A stretch of DNA of 64,000 nt, taken from positions 980,280 through 1,044,279 of the forward strand of contig JAJEKB010021019.1 in NCBI GenBank assembly GCA_022393335.1, given 5' to 3'. Position numbers and translations under genes: made by a program. Of the stretch, positions 1 through 11,460 are shown one piece after another (positions within the stretch are counted from its first letter, which is position 1; the number at the start of each line of letters is the position of its first letter). The stretch comes from Macrotrachela quadricornifera (lineage: Eukaryota > Rotifera > Eurotatoria > Philodinida > Philodinidae). The notes below the pieces were generated by a model. It had not been told where the DNA came from, did not search any database, and was given only the letters and a program-made list of their open reading frames with translations.

Positions 1-58
1 TACTAAATAGAAAGAAATAAAAATTATCATGGATTGACCATTTAAACAAAAAAGATAC

Positions 59-646
59 CTTTAGTGCAACGAGTTGATGTTGTTGTTGTCGTAGCTGTGC
101 TCGTTGTGGTTGCTTGAAAAAATTATAAAATACACTCGTAATCATTTAATATGAGAAAAAGAGATGTTTTCTACTCACATGTCATAGAAGTAGTTGTTGG
201 CGAACTAGTTGTTGTCGAACTAGCGGAAGTACTAGTTGTCGAAGTAGTTGTTGTCGAGCTAGTGGAAGTACTAGTTGTCGAACTGGTTGTTGTTGAACTA
301 GTATAAGAACTAGTTGTTGATGAACTAGTGGTAATACTAGTTGTTGATGAAGTAGTGGAAGTACTAGTTGTTGATGAACTGGTAGAAGTGCTTGCTGTCG
401 AACTTGTGGAAGTGCTTGCTGTTGATATGCTCGTGCTTGAACTAGTTGATGTGGTTGCTTCAATACGATAAAAAGATAGAGAACATTATCTTTTGCATCA
501 GTATATTGTTTTACTCACACGTGGATGCCGTGCTCGTTGTTGCCGATGTGGTTGTAATTGTAACTTTAGTATAAGAACAATGAGAGATTAAGAAAAGTTG
601 TTGGATATTCGATTCTTACCGGCACTAGTCGACATTTTGGTTATCA
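59..646 (-). CDS. NHL-family type II surface protein, copy A, partial (stalk exons only)
   Basis: Four exons in one frame can be read on the minus strand: 620-646, 519-563, 179-457 and 59-112. Each is bounded by AG and GT sites with the same phase 1 as copies B and C. They encode an almost pure Thr/Ser stalk; the last exon ends in TSTRCTK-like sequence that in the other copies leads into the NHL propeller. The propeller exon would lie before position 1. The membrane exon found in B and C was not located upstream. The 647-1096 intron still aligns with copy B (18432-18803), then homology stops, so the N-terminus may be displaced or lost. The main stalk exon is 279 nt (93 codons). The role is inferred to be a heavily O-glycosylated extracellular stalk. 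Exon structure is well supported; whether the gene works is unknown. Confidence 0.7.
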
Positions 647-1497
647 CTGAAAAGGATGGAGACGTATAAGAATGCGTATTGGGTCATCTTGAGATTTTCA
701 AAAGTTATATTTATTAATTCATGTAGAATTCAATGGCAGTTTATTTGATTACAAATTCCAATTCCCTCAAAAAACTTTGAATGCTTTTCGACCTAGATTA
801 CTAACTTATATCTTTTAACTTAATCGATATGCTAGTATTTTGACAATTATTTACTAAAGACATTTGCTTGTTTTACTTCACATAGACTTATTTGAAAGAG
901 CAAAAAATTGTAAGCAAAATCATTATGAACTCTTACTTACAGACTATAATTTTGTGATAAATGTAATATTACTAATACTATTTCGAGGCATGTCATCAAT
1001 TATCAAACTTTTCATTCCTTTTTAAAATCTCTTAATGATCAAAATTCCTCTTAACTGTTTCATAGAACTTTTCATACATTACGCACTGGTGTAGTTGAAC
1101 ATATAAAATATTCGTTCGCTATTCTTTCACATATATGATTTTCTTCTTTCCTTCATATATAATCATATGGGATTTTCTCCTTGCTTTTCTAACACATGTT
1201 CATATGGAATTTTTCCTTTCGTTATATTAGTGCGTTCTTCTTCTTCTGTTTCTTTGACTTCTGTTAAAGTATGTTATTTCCAAGTGATAAACAAAAGGAT
1301 ATTGCTTGAGTATTTTTCCTAAAATAGGTTGTATTACGAGAGATGTAAATAATCAAAGTAACCATTTCTTGTCCTATAAATCCTACGTTTTCTTCTTAGA
1401 TAAAAGAATTATCATTAACCTTCCAAACTATCATATTCTTCTATATCCTACGATAAGACTGTAACAGAAGTAATAATATTTTATCAAGTCTCATCAA

Positions 1498-1812
1498 GCT
1501 GCCATGATTGAGTGATTATGTTGCTTGGCACGCATCTAAATGGTACTATGTTCAAATCTCAGTAACATCATTCATGGAATGATCCAGGGCAAGTCACTAA
1601 CGGCTGAGTTACCTCAAAGGATTCATTCCACATGTATCATTCGTGCTGATTATATCTTTAGTCAATATGTTGGACGGAAGAGGGTGCAGATAGCGCCGTC
1701 TGTAAAAAGAAAAGACGATATAACCCGGCTGTATGTAGAAGCTAGTAATAAAAACCGCGGCTGGCCTTAGCGCGCGACAAGCCTATGAGACGTTATTATT
1801 ATTATTGTTACT
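1498..1812 (+). mobile_element. tRNA-derived SINE with 12-bp target-site duplication
   Basis: The first 75 bases resemble a tRNA with internal Pol III promoter. GATTGAGTGATTATG stands where box A lies, GCTTGGCACGCATCT resembles an anticodon arm, and TGTTCAAATCTC matches box B (GGTTCGANNCC). A GC-richer body of about 210 bp follows, and the element ends in a (TTA/ATT)n tail near 1791-1808. AAGTCTCATCAA occurs immediately before (1486-1497) and after (1813-1824), a 12-bp target duplication as made by LINE machinery. Any reading frame inside is incidental. The LINE partner is not visible in the window. Confidence 0.75.
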
Positions 1813-1936
1813 AAGTCTCATCAAAGGATGTTAAAGTCTACGAATATAAATCCCGAGACGATTTCTGCAATGTTACTTACTTGCGAGATCCACTAGAAGA
1901 AGGCCATTATTCGAGAAAACGTTTTCATTATTGTAA

Positions 1937-3000
1937 AGATAAAACATGGTGTCATCTGAACCATATGAAAGAGGATCAACCGTAACACTATAATCGACTA
2001 TAGCACTACTATGTTTGGCCCTTATAATAGCAAAGAAAAACTCTGCTAATATCTAATTGGTTGAGAGCCTTTTTCTACCAGTTAATCCGATTGAAGCAAT
2101 TTGATCCTCCACTATTACCAAGACGAAACGAATCCATGAACGATGCTCTCGCGACACTTGCTTCCCAAGGATATTTTCTCTACAAACATTTACTCCAAAA
2201 ACACTTGCTTTTGTAATATTATTTTCCTTATAGCCCTTAGTTAAAAGTACCAGCACCCAAAAATCAACTAAAAAATGCTGAAATTATGTAAAAACTTCTT
2301 CACCATCAACATCACGCTCGTCCTCATCTAAATTTCCTCTGTTACTGTTAACCCAAGAACATCACAAGAGCAGTGTCCCTGGAGTCACCGTTCTCAGAGC
2401 AAATGTCATTGGAGAGTAAGTATTCGGAGAGCACTTGTCTAGGGAGCAACTGTCCTTACAGAGCAAATGTCTGTGGAGCAAGTGTCGTAGAAGCATCATT
2501 CAGGATACCAGACGAAACATATTGTTGTTTGGATCATATGGAAGATGACCTCCGATAACCCCACACTCGACCCGACTAACATTATGTTTTGTCTTTACAA
2601 TAGCTGAAAAAAACCCTGTTGAAATCTGATTGGTTGAGAGTCTCATTCTATTTGCTAATTAAATTCAACCAAGCTGGTTTTCCACTATTTTTAAGAGAAA
2701 ATATACTGATGTTCGGGTGATATGAAAGAGAAGTCTTGATAACCCTTTAGTTAGTCCGAATAATTTTATGTTTTGCCCTTATAATAAAAGACAAAATAAT
2801 TTGTTACTGAAATTTGAATAGTCAATATCAAAAGCCTATCACCTAATCAGACTCTACCAGAGATTTTTTCCCTAATATAAGGATAAAATATAATGTTGTT
2901 CGTCCCGATTATGGGGTTATAGAGGATTCTCTTTGATGTGATCCGAAGAACAATATGTTTTGTCTTGATAATAGTGAAGAAAAAGTTTCCTCGAATAATG
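1937..3000. repeat. Block of diverged ~160-190 bp repeats with an inverted core
   Basis: Four degenerate units can be aligned, near 1937-2100, 2510-2670, 2697-2870 and 2882-2998. They share phrases such as ATATGTTTTGYCTTAYAATAG and CTGATTGGTTGAGAG. Between them, 2373-2490 holds short GAGCAARTGTC iterations, and 2110-2220 carries the same motif in reverse orientation, so the core is an imperfect inverted repeat. No coding capacity was recognised. It is probably old non-autonomous transposon debris. Confidence 0.5.
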
Positions 3001-3235
3001 GCAGTTTTATAGTAGGCCACTCAAGTAGATAAAATTCCAAATAATTGCCTCACGATTTTCATTTGTGAACTTTAACACCCTTGGATCAAACTTGATAAAA
3101 TACTATTATTCCAAAGAAATATTCTTTCTTCCATGAAATTAAAAATTTTTTGTTACAAGTTACCATTAATGGAAATGGGTAGCGGATCCATTTTGCGTTA
3201 GCATCTACCTAGTAATATAACGGTAACTTCCCTTC

Positions 3236-3515
3236 CCTAGATCTGAAGACCTATTGGTACTCCTATAACATAGGGAATGAGGACCTATGAGTTTCCCTAT
3301 AAGATAGCGTATAAATACCTATAGATTCCACAATATGATAGGACTATGGGCATTTTTATGAGACACAGTATAAGAAGCCATGAATGCTCTCATAAGGTAT
3401 GGTTGGAGCACCTATGGGTGCTCAATAAGGTAGCACTTGAGGAGCAGTGGGTACCCTTATATGATAGGGCTTGATGCCTATGGATAACGCTACAGAATAA
3501 GCCTTGAGAAATAAT
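3236..3515. repeat. Degenerate minisatellite (period about 33-35 bp)
   Basis: Units contain ACCTATNNGT...CCTATAANATAG...GGGNATGAGG with much drift. The block sits between two copies of TAACGGTAACTTC (near 3216 and 3611), which suggests a repetitive element whose interior is a minisatellite. Confidence 0.45.
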
Positions 3516-3957
3516 AGAAGTTGGATGTATAAATGAATAGTGAAGGTCCACAAATTTTCCGTTACCCAATTACCGGTAACTGGCTAACGGAGTCTGTTAC
3601 CGTTATTTTGGTAACGGTAACTTCATCCCCTATTCAAGATTGGCTTGTGAGCTCAAAATCATCATGGTGCTACTAGTGCCGACATCACGATGACAGTGTG
3701 ACAGCAGCATTCCTTTTCAAAAATTGTCGAGGTAGTAACAGCTTCTCAGTTGTGATGATCTCAGTTATGTAATAACTGGTTGTATCGAAAATAAGTAATG
3801 ATCACGAATACATTTATTCATCCAGTCAATAGGTATATTTTGTTTACTTCTTCTGTTGCAATTAGTATATCGACTGCTATAGATATTTTTTCCTAGTTTA
3901 TGTCTGAAGCTTTAAATTCATTTATGAATAGTTGAGATTACCAGTGTATATATTATT

Positions 3958-4510
3958 TGTCTATAGGCAACATGCTAAGACAGTTTTATCAATGCAATAA
4001 AATGCATCTGATCTTAATATCTTATTTAAAAAATATGGATGCTGATGGATTGAATGTATTCAAGAAAATGAACTTACTGGCTATGGTTATGACAGAATCA
4101 GAATTTGGTGATGCTGTTGCATTAACAGAATTTGAAAAAGAAACGATTAATGGAATGAGTATCGTCATAATTAGTAATATCACTATAGTGAATCCAGCAA
4201 AAAATGAACAACAACAAGTACAATTTATTGGTGATAACCATCCCGTATTTGTTCTTCTACAAACAATTTCTAATTGGTATTGAATTAGGTAATAAATTAC
4301 TCACCGATGATTATTCCGATCTTCATAATCTTCATTTGGAAGAGATTGAGGAGATGGAGATACAGATGATTTGCTCACAAGATAAAACACACCTTTCGTT
4401 CGTTTATTTGTTGTCATTTATGAGTGGCTGGCAAACTCACTTGAATAAACTTACTATTATTATGTTTTTTATCTTCCAAATGAAATATTTCGAGTTGTGT
4501 CTTTATTAAA
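3958..4510 (+). other. Possible degraded coding sequence, unrecognised
   Basis: Two overlapping open frames look protein-like. One (3958-4283) contains YLKNMDADGLNVFKKMN and MTESEFGDAVALTEFEKET. The other (4204-4509) contains DDYSDLHNLHLEEIEEMEIQ. A frameshift near 4240-4270 would join them. No family was recognised and no splice signals were found that make a gene. It could be a relic or chance. Confidence 0.2.
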
Positions 4511-4911
4511 TAATGGCTTGATAAACATAACAGTTCATGTTATTTGATGTTTATTTAACGGAATCTTTTTTTTGCTTTTCAAAATGAAAACAAATACCTT
4601 TAAATGATGTTAACTGCCTTGATAATTATGTTTTTCGACACATTAAATCGTAAAGAACAAAGATTTACATAGGAGTAAAGTGGCTTTGTACGAATTCATG
4701 CCTACAGAAGTTTCACATTTTGAAAGCTCATTTAACTTATATTTTAACAGAACTTTTTTCCGCGAACTTCGATTTGTAGCTAATAAAATAAAAATTCTTA
4801 TTCCAAGATATTTATTCCATCCATACTACTATAATAATGAATGGTTTCTTTCTGTCTATTACCAGAACAAAGGTCAAAGAGCAGGACTTCGATCTAATTG
4901 TCCAGGTAGGG

Positions 4912-5029
4912 CCTAGAAGGTTATGAAATGTTCCAAAAAGTTTCGATGTTTCTAGAAGATCCCAGGGATTTGGAAAGACCTAGAAGGGTATGGAGAGTTC
5001 TAGAAGCTTCCATACTAAGAATATATAAA
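4912..5029 (+). promoter_or_regulatory. Heat-shock-like promoter: CTAGAAG iterations, HSE and TATA box
   Basis: CTAGAAG-type boxes recur about every 25-35 bp, near 4913, 4952, 4980 and 5000. The last is a perfect three-unit heat-shock element, TTCTAGAAGCTTC (4998-5010; TTCnnGAAnnTTC). TATATAAA lies 12 bp downstream (5022-5029). The first ATG after it (5065) opens a mariner-type transposase remnant. HSF binding is inferred from the consensus only. Confidence 0.5.
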
Positions 5030-5064
5030 GGAAGTGTAAATATTTTTCGAATAATAATAAAGCA

Positions 5065-6064
5065 ATGGATATACATGCTGATCTTGAATTAGGAATAAAG
5101 ATATCTCGCAAAGAGCTCCGAGTACTTCTGCTTCATGAATCCGGTCTGGATCACAAAATAAGGGAAGCAACAAGCAAATATATGCCATAAGATGAGCAAG
5201 GATGCGCTCTCCATTCGTACAGCACAACATTGGTTCAATCGGTTCAAAAACGGGATCTTCGAACTCGATGATTTACCTCATATTGGAAGATCACGAGAAG
5301 TAGATATGGATCTTTGAAAGGAGCTTATCAAAGAAGATCCTAGATTGACTACAGAGTGTTCAGCAGAGCGTCTTGACTGCTCTCATACTAATGTGGAAAT
5401 ATGAAGTTTAGATACCATATCAGCTCCAACACAGAGTTGATGCTTGTATGGAATTAACGAGGTCTCATCACAACTACTAATAACTTTACAATTTTATTAC
5501 CAGTGATGAAAAGTGGATATTGCATGTTAACTACACGCACAAGCGGCAGCGGCCGGGAGCTGGATAAAAAAGTGTAGCAACACCCAAAGCTAGCCTTAAC
5601 CAAAAGAAGAATATGCTGAGTTTTTGGTAGGAAGCAGAAATGATTATTCATTGGAAACTTTTTCTAACTAATTGGACTATCACTGCTGATATCTATTGGC
5701 AGCAATTAGACTGGGCTGCAGCAAAACTTCAGGGAAAACAGGATATAATTTACTATTTGCATGGCAATGCCGAACCTCATATTGCAAAATTGACGTGTGA
5801 AAAATTATTGGAGCTCGAACGAATTACGATTTCGCATCTATCTTATTCCCCAGACTTGGCTCTTACTCCCTGCCATCTATTCCGTTCTCTTCCTAACTAT
5901 TTGAAAGAAAAAAGTTCGACGACGAAAGCGACCTGGAAGTGGACTCCCTCAAATTTTTTGGTCAAAAGTCGCAGATCTTCTAGAAACGCAGGATCCTTTC
6001 CCTACCAGAGCGTTGGCGAGAAGTCACAGATAGTAATGAAGCATACATTGCTGAAAGCTAATTG
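5065..6064 (+). pseudogene. Mariner-family transposase pseudogene
   Basis: Conceptual translation over several frames gives mariner landmarks in order. There is an N-terminal helix region (KELRVLLLHESGLDHK), a second HTH with linker (AQHWFNRFKNGIFELDDLPHIGRS), LTTECSAERLDCSHT, the first catalytic block ITSDEKW near 5500, then YYLHGNAEPHIAKLT, LSYSPDLALTPCHLFRSL and a C-terminal LPERW-like region. The intact family carries DD34D. Here the second Asp (HDNARPH) reads G and the third (APTDYHLF) is lost to P/C; only the first Asp remains. There are several stops and frameshifts. It is a dead copy, clearly mariner but not assignable to a subfamily from the sequence alone. Confidence 0.9.
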
Positions 6065-6510
6065 TATTCTTGATATTGAAAAATTAAAAGGAAAATTTAA
6101 AAAAAACGACAAAGATATCTTACAAACTCAATACTATCCCTTTACCTCCGGCAGGAGTTCCAGACGCGCTAGCAATGAAATTACCTCTGAAACAGAGTAT
6201 TGGTGCCCTCAATGTGCCAAAAATATGAGTATATCAATGTAATGGTTTCTTCAATTTCACAGTACTTTCGTGGAGAGAAGTACAGGAAAAAATTTGACTA
6301 ACTCTCTTTATCATTCAGTAAAACTGATGTATCTCGGTGGAGAATCGTTGTAAAGAGCGCAGAAACGTTTCATGTTACAGAAAAATGTTTGCTTTATAAT
6401 GAGGTATGACTGAGACGATTTGTGCATTGATTTGTAGATCTTTAAGAACCATGACGTTACCATTGAAGAAGACCTCTAACAACCATTGAGCTTCTATATC
6501 TATATACGTA

Positions 6511-7600
6511 GGGTACTAGAAAAGTTTCTTCGCCCGATTTTTCTAAAAGTCTCAGTTTGCATTCAAGTATCTTGTTATGATGCTTAGACATATTTAGGAT
6601 TATGTGCAAAATTTCGGACTTCTAAGTCTTATACTTTGCTGTATTCTATTATTTCTTTGACTTGAGTAACATGCCATTTTCTATACGCTACATAACGGAT
6701 GACTTATAACAAATGACAGAACTTTGAACTTCATATTTTGATCCTTAAAAATATTTTATGAAAATAAAAACAAAATATAGCAGAAGATACAGCATGAAAA
6801 GCTCTACAATCTACAATATAAAGCTTATGTTAATTGTGTACTTATTCTTTCAAAATAAACAATATTCTAAGTGACTAATTATCGACGCTGCGATAGATAT
6901 TTCGGAGAATTTTGATTTTATTTTCAAAATAAAAAGTACACAATTAAAGTAAAACTGTTATTTGCCAATTGGAGAGCTTTTCACGCTGCATCTTTCGTCA
7001 TGTTCTGTTTTTTTAAAAGAAAACGTATTTGGTGACAAAATGATGGAATACGAAAAAAGCAAGTCTTCGTTTGTGTAGAATTTTTGCATCCTAGATATAA
7101 ACTGTTCTTTGTAACTCGTGGAGTTTTTCGCGCTGCATCTTGTGGTGTATTCCATTTTTTAAAAATAAAATGTATTAGGTGATAAACAAGAAAAAATCAC
7201 GTTGGTCACATAGAAAAAAAAGTACTTTTTTGTAACATCGAATTTGGATCATTCCGAATTTTGTCGATTTCAAAAAATAAATAAACACAACTGTAAGATA
7301 AGTTGTCTTTTGTAATTATAAGAGTTTTTCATGCTGTATCTTCTGATATAGTTGATATTTAATAAAACGTATTTAGAAATCATAAAATGAAATATAAAGT
7401 TCTCCTATTAATGACGGGTTACCCGTCAGCAGATTACGTGCACCTACCATAAAAGCAATGACGGATCACAGCAAAGTACAAGACTTAGAAGTCTGAAACT
7501 TTGCACATAATCCTAAATATACCTAAGCATTATAACAAAATAATTAAACTCAAACTGCGACTTTTAAAAGTGCCAGGCGAAGAAAATTTCCTAGTGCCCC
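6511..7600. mobile_element. 1.1-kb foldback element with ~125-bp terminal inverted repeats
   Basis: 6511-6645 and 7461-7600 are reverse complements over about 125 bp. Ends read GGGTACTAG at the left and, reverse-complemented, GGGGCACTAG at the right, and both arms contain ATTTAGGATTATGTGCAAA. The repeat may extend outward through TATATAC. The interior carries diverged subunits with the motif TTTCACGCTGCATCTT in direct (near 6975, 7120, 7325) and inverted (near 6785) orientation. The same subunit occurs in the element at 23814-24575. No transposase was seen. Confidence 0.8.
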
Positions 7601-7625
7601 ATGTATATAAAGAAGAATATCTGTC

Positions 7626-8360
7626 TGTCTGTTCGTCATGCATTCAGGCCCTGTACAAGCTAGCGTCACCAAACTTTCCATGGTGCATCCCCAGGCCCGG
7701 AGGAAGGTCATAGCGGGATCACCCATCGAGGGTGTGAGGTGTGGGTGTATGAGTGAAATTTCCCCTAAGTCATATAACAGTGAAACTTGCGGTAATTTTT
7801 CGAAAGTTTAGCGAATTTCTGATTATTAGTTGATTAGTCAGTTCTTATCGTTATGCTTGGGTCCAAGTGGGAAAACGAAGGGTTACTAAGTGGTTATAAG
7901 AAAAAGAGGTATATGAGTCTATTCTTGATTCGGAACGATGGTGTATCCATTCGTTTTTTGTCGTAGAAAAACAACGTATTTTTTCTTTTCTTGACTTACG
8001 ATAATGACGTATCTACTAAATATATAAAGAGGAATGTTTCCCCGTTCGCTATGAGTGCTGTCCCTCTGATAGCTAGCGTCACAAAACTTTCCATACTATT
8101 TCCTGAGGTCTCGAGGAAGATCGCCGTATGGTTGGAGTCATCGGAGGATGTGGATGCAGGAGGGTGAGGATGAAATTTCACTCCGGCCAATACGAATCGA
8201 GATTCTGGTGAGTCTGTTCACTATGTATTCAGTCATCGTGTGGGATAGCGTCATGGAACTATCCGCGTCAGTTCCTCGAGTGCTAAAGAAAGTCGGAAGA
8301 GTCATCGAGGGTGAGTGAGGGAGGCGTGCGTGAGACCTCATCCAAGCCATAAGAGACCGC
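7626..8360 (+). repeat. Three diverged copies of a ~150-bp repeat
   Basis: Segments near 7626-7790, 8045-8205 and 8210-8360 share a pattern: CTGT...GTTCGYYATG, TAGCGTCAC(N)AAACTTTCCAT, a CTCGAGGAAG-like block, then GAGGGTG and TGAAATTTCNCC. They are GC-richer than their surroundings. A smaller repeat pair (AGTCCTGTWGAAGAYGT) lies at 8468-8575. No coding function was recognised. Confidence 0.5.
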
Positions 8361-8599
8361 GATTTTACTCACTTTCTAATCGAATGACGTAGTTAAATGC
8401 AAATTCGAAGATGAACATATCCAGTATGGACGTGAGTAAGGATGTCAGCTTAAGCTCGGTGAAAAGAGTCCTGTTGAAGATGTCTACTGCACGGCGGAAA
8501 AAGTTTCGTTGCAGATAGCTCACCCACAGCGGGAACAGTCCTGTAGAAGACGTATCATGCACGATAGGAAAAATCGGGCGGAAGATGCAAAACTTTAAC

Positions 8600-10988
8600 T
8601 ATGTTCTCTTTTCATTGGGTACCACCGCTAGTTTTATCATATTTTGGTCTTCTAAACGCTTCTGAAAATTCTAAATACTTAGCGTACCACTAGTGGACGT
8701 CCTTTTCTATATGTATCATGCAACAGGTCACCGAAAAATTGATTGCTTAGAAATTGAAAACTACTTCCGCAATGAGATCGTTTTTTTTTCAAAATTATCG
8801 ATCATAGAAGTTGCATATCTCTACACGATCGCAGTAGAAAACAAAGTTTTTTTTATCGATTGATAGCCCATGAAGTCCACTACAAAAAGTCTTCTTAGAG
8901 TTTCTCAATCAGATGCTTCATTAATTTTTCATAACTGTTCTTCTAATGTCCACTGGTGTGGACAACCGGAGGTAAAGGGCTAAAGTAAATATGTAGGAAA
9001 CATACAGTGGTAAACAAACTCTGACTAAGACTCAGAACATTGTTTACAAGGATGTATTGTGATAATGATTTTTGTCATTATTATGTACTAGACTTTCTCA
9101 TTTCTATAATAAAGATGTGTAGCGTTCACAATAAAAAGAATCAGAAATTTGACATCACGCAAATTCGAGTAAAGCCGCAGGTTCCTTGTTCGTTATAAAT
9201 ATAATAAATGATATTTAGGCTAAAATGTTGCATGTGTATACGAAATACGAAACAAAACTCAATTTACTTTATTTTATATGAGATCATTTTTCATTTTATG
9301 CGTTCCAAGTTAATTTTCATGCACAAACAAATCGTTTAATATTCGAAAAATAAAAATAAAATCTTACTTTTATAATAGAAGTCTTTTAATTTTATCTTCG
9401 GATGCATACAATTTTTTTTATATATTATCAAATGTTTTTCTATATTTATTTGATCTAAATATAACCCAAGCAGACACAAAAAAAACACACGGTGGACTCG
9501 ACAAGTGGTCGAAAATCTGAAATATATATTTTTTGTTCGTTCTGTTCTACTTTCGAGCTCTTTAATGCTCATCAAATTTCGAACACTCGAAAACGGCATA
9601 CCTTGGGGCACTTATCTTCGACTACTCGGCATTCATCAAATTTTCGAGGATTTCAGTAGAGACAAATCTATCATAATAACAGTTTTTGCTATCGATTTTA
9701 ATCTGATTTTTATCAGTCGAAAATTCTTCAAAATTCAACTTTTAAAATATTTCAGTTAATTTAATTTATTTAGTAGAATTATTTGTTCTGTATATACTTT
9801 GATTAAATCAAATTATTTCCGATCGATATTTATTATCCACTTATTAAATCATGTAAGAAATTCGCTCGTGTTTTTTTGATTAAGATACACTCTTAATGAA
9901 TTTTCTCGTTTTGAATTATTTAAAAAATTTTTAAATATCAATTTGATATTTCATCATACAAGTTAGTTGATTATTACATATCATATTTAATAAATAGGCT
10001 ATTAAGCAAAATCTCACAGTAAAAAAATCTCAGTATCTCTCAACGATATGGAAAAATTGTTCGACTTCAATATAATTACTACTTCTAATACTTTTAAAAA
10101 ATAGAATCGAAAGTTGAGAAAAACAAACAAAGTTTTGAAATATTATCTTTTATCGCTTCATGTTCAAATTTGCTCCTCCGCATATATTCGATAGGTTTCG
10201 AATCGTCGAAACTGAGACATCTACCAAACTAAAATCTTTTTTATTTTAATAAGATTTTTCGATTCCCTCGGTAATAATCGTTTACATAATCAGAAACTCC
10301 TCGTCGAAACGACCTAAGTCCGAGCCTCCAACCTATCGAAAAGTGAAACTTCGAAGTGTCGATCTACAATTTCGATACCCATCGGAAGCTAAAATCGACA
10401 GGTAGAAATGCCTATCACATGGCCATTTATATAATATGTTCGTGACTATATACAGATAGATGGTAGTGCTCGACCAATGAACAAGCCATTAGGCAATACG
10501 AGATGTGCTCAAAGTAAAGATATATAACTTTTTCGAAATGTTTTACATTATTTTGAGAAAAAAGAGGTAGTAAATAAAGTAGAGTATATACAGATCAGGT
10601 CAATATTTTTTGGACGATTTTATTTTGAGTATAATTTCCTTATAATGTGTTCTTTTGATAGGCAATTTTTATCGAAAGTACAGCAAGGGTTTATATTATA
10701 TTCATACACAATTTCAGCTCTCCATTTTGAGTTATTGTAAAACTGAACGTATAATAAGTAGGATGATTCAACTTTTGCTAGGCGAATTTGTTTTTGAACG
10801 GCCTTGTAAATTGATTTGTTGTTTCGGAACTATTGTGAGAACTATTGAAGAGGTTCGAAAACTTAGGTCCATAGCCCAGCTCTCGTAGAAAGAGGAGGAA
10901 ATGCGCTACATTTTGGTGTATAAATATTTTTATAACCAACTTTTATAGAAGATTTTAAGTAGTTTATGAAGAAGTTGACATACAGTTA
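8600..10988. other. AT-rich intergenic region, no gene seen
   Basis: No coding exon, RNA gene or clean inverted-repeat element was recognised. 9500-9660 and 10180-10410 are enriched in TCGA/CGAAA words and may be old repeats. Short open frames here show no recognisable family. Confidence 0.4.
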
Positions 10989-10996
10989 GTGCCAAC

Positions 10997-11452
10997 CAAG
11001 GGGGAAAAAGCGGATTTGGGATTTTCAGATTTTTTTGGATTTTCGGATTTTTTTGGATTTTTAGATTTTGAAAATCCAAAAATCCAGCAGAAATTTCCTC
11101 TTGTAAATAATTGAATTTCGAGCTGAAATTTTTGCCATATGTAGGCCTTGTGATCCTCAAAACATCCTAAAAGTTTCAGCGCAAACAGATCTTTTCTTCT
11201 GAAGATAATCCAATTACAAAAAATACTCATATTTCGCAGCATGATTGGAAAATCGAGTTTTCTGGAAAATTGATTATCTTGAGAGAGAAACATCCGTTTA
11301 CGCTGAAAATTTTAGAATATTCTAAGAACCACGCGGCCTACATATGGCAAAAATTTCAGCTCGAAATTCCTTCATTTACAAGAGGAAATTGCTGCTGGAT
11401 TTTTGGATTTTTTCGGATTTGAAATCCAAAAAAATCCGCTTTTCCCCTCTTG
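10997..11452. mobile_element. hAT-type MITE with 8-bp target duplication
   Basis: A 456-bp element flanked by the direct repeat GTGCCAAC (10989-10996 and 11453-11460). Its ends are CAAGGGGGAAAAAGCGGATT at the left and, reverse-complemented, CAAGAGGGGAAAAGCGGATT at the right, fitting the hAT end rule (CA..G) with an 8-bp duplication. The arms run about 165 bp inward and contain CAGCAGAAATTTCCTCTTGT and its partner, so it is nearly palindromic. It has no transposase. Confidence 0.9.
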
Positions 11453-11460
11453 GTGCCAAC

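Noticed and set aside
182..463. Gln/Leu-rich minus-strand open frame (also 17913-18248)
   Set aside because: It is an alternative frame of the Thr/Ser stalk repeat. Splice phases and paralogue comparison support the Thr/Ser frame.
1540..1770. 76-aa open frame
   Set aside because: It lies wholly within the SINE and is incidental.
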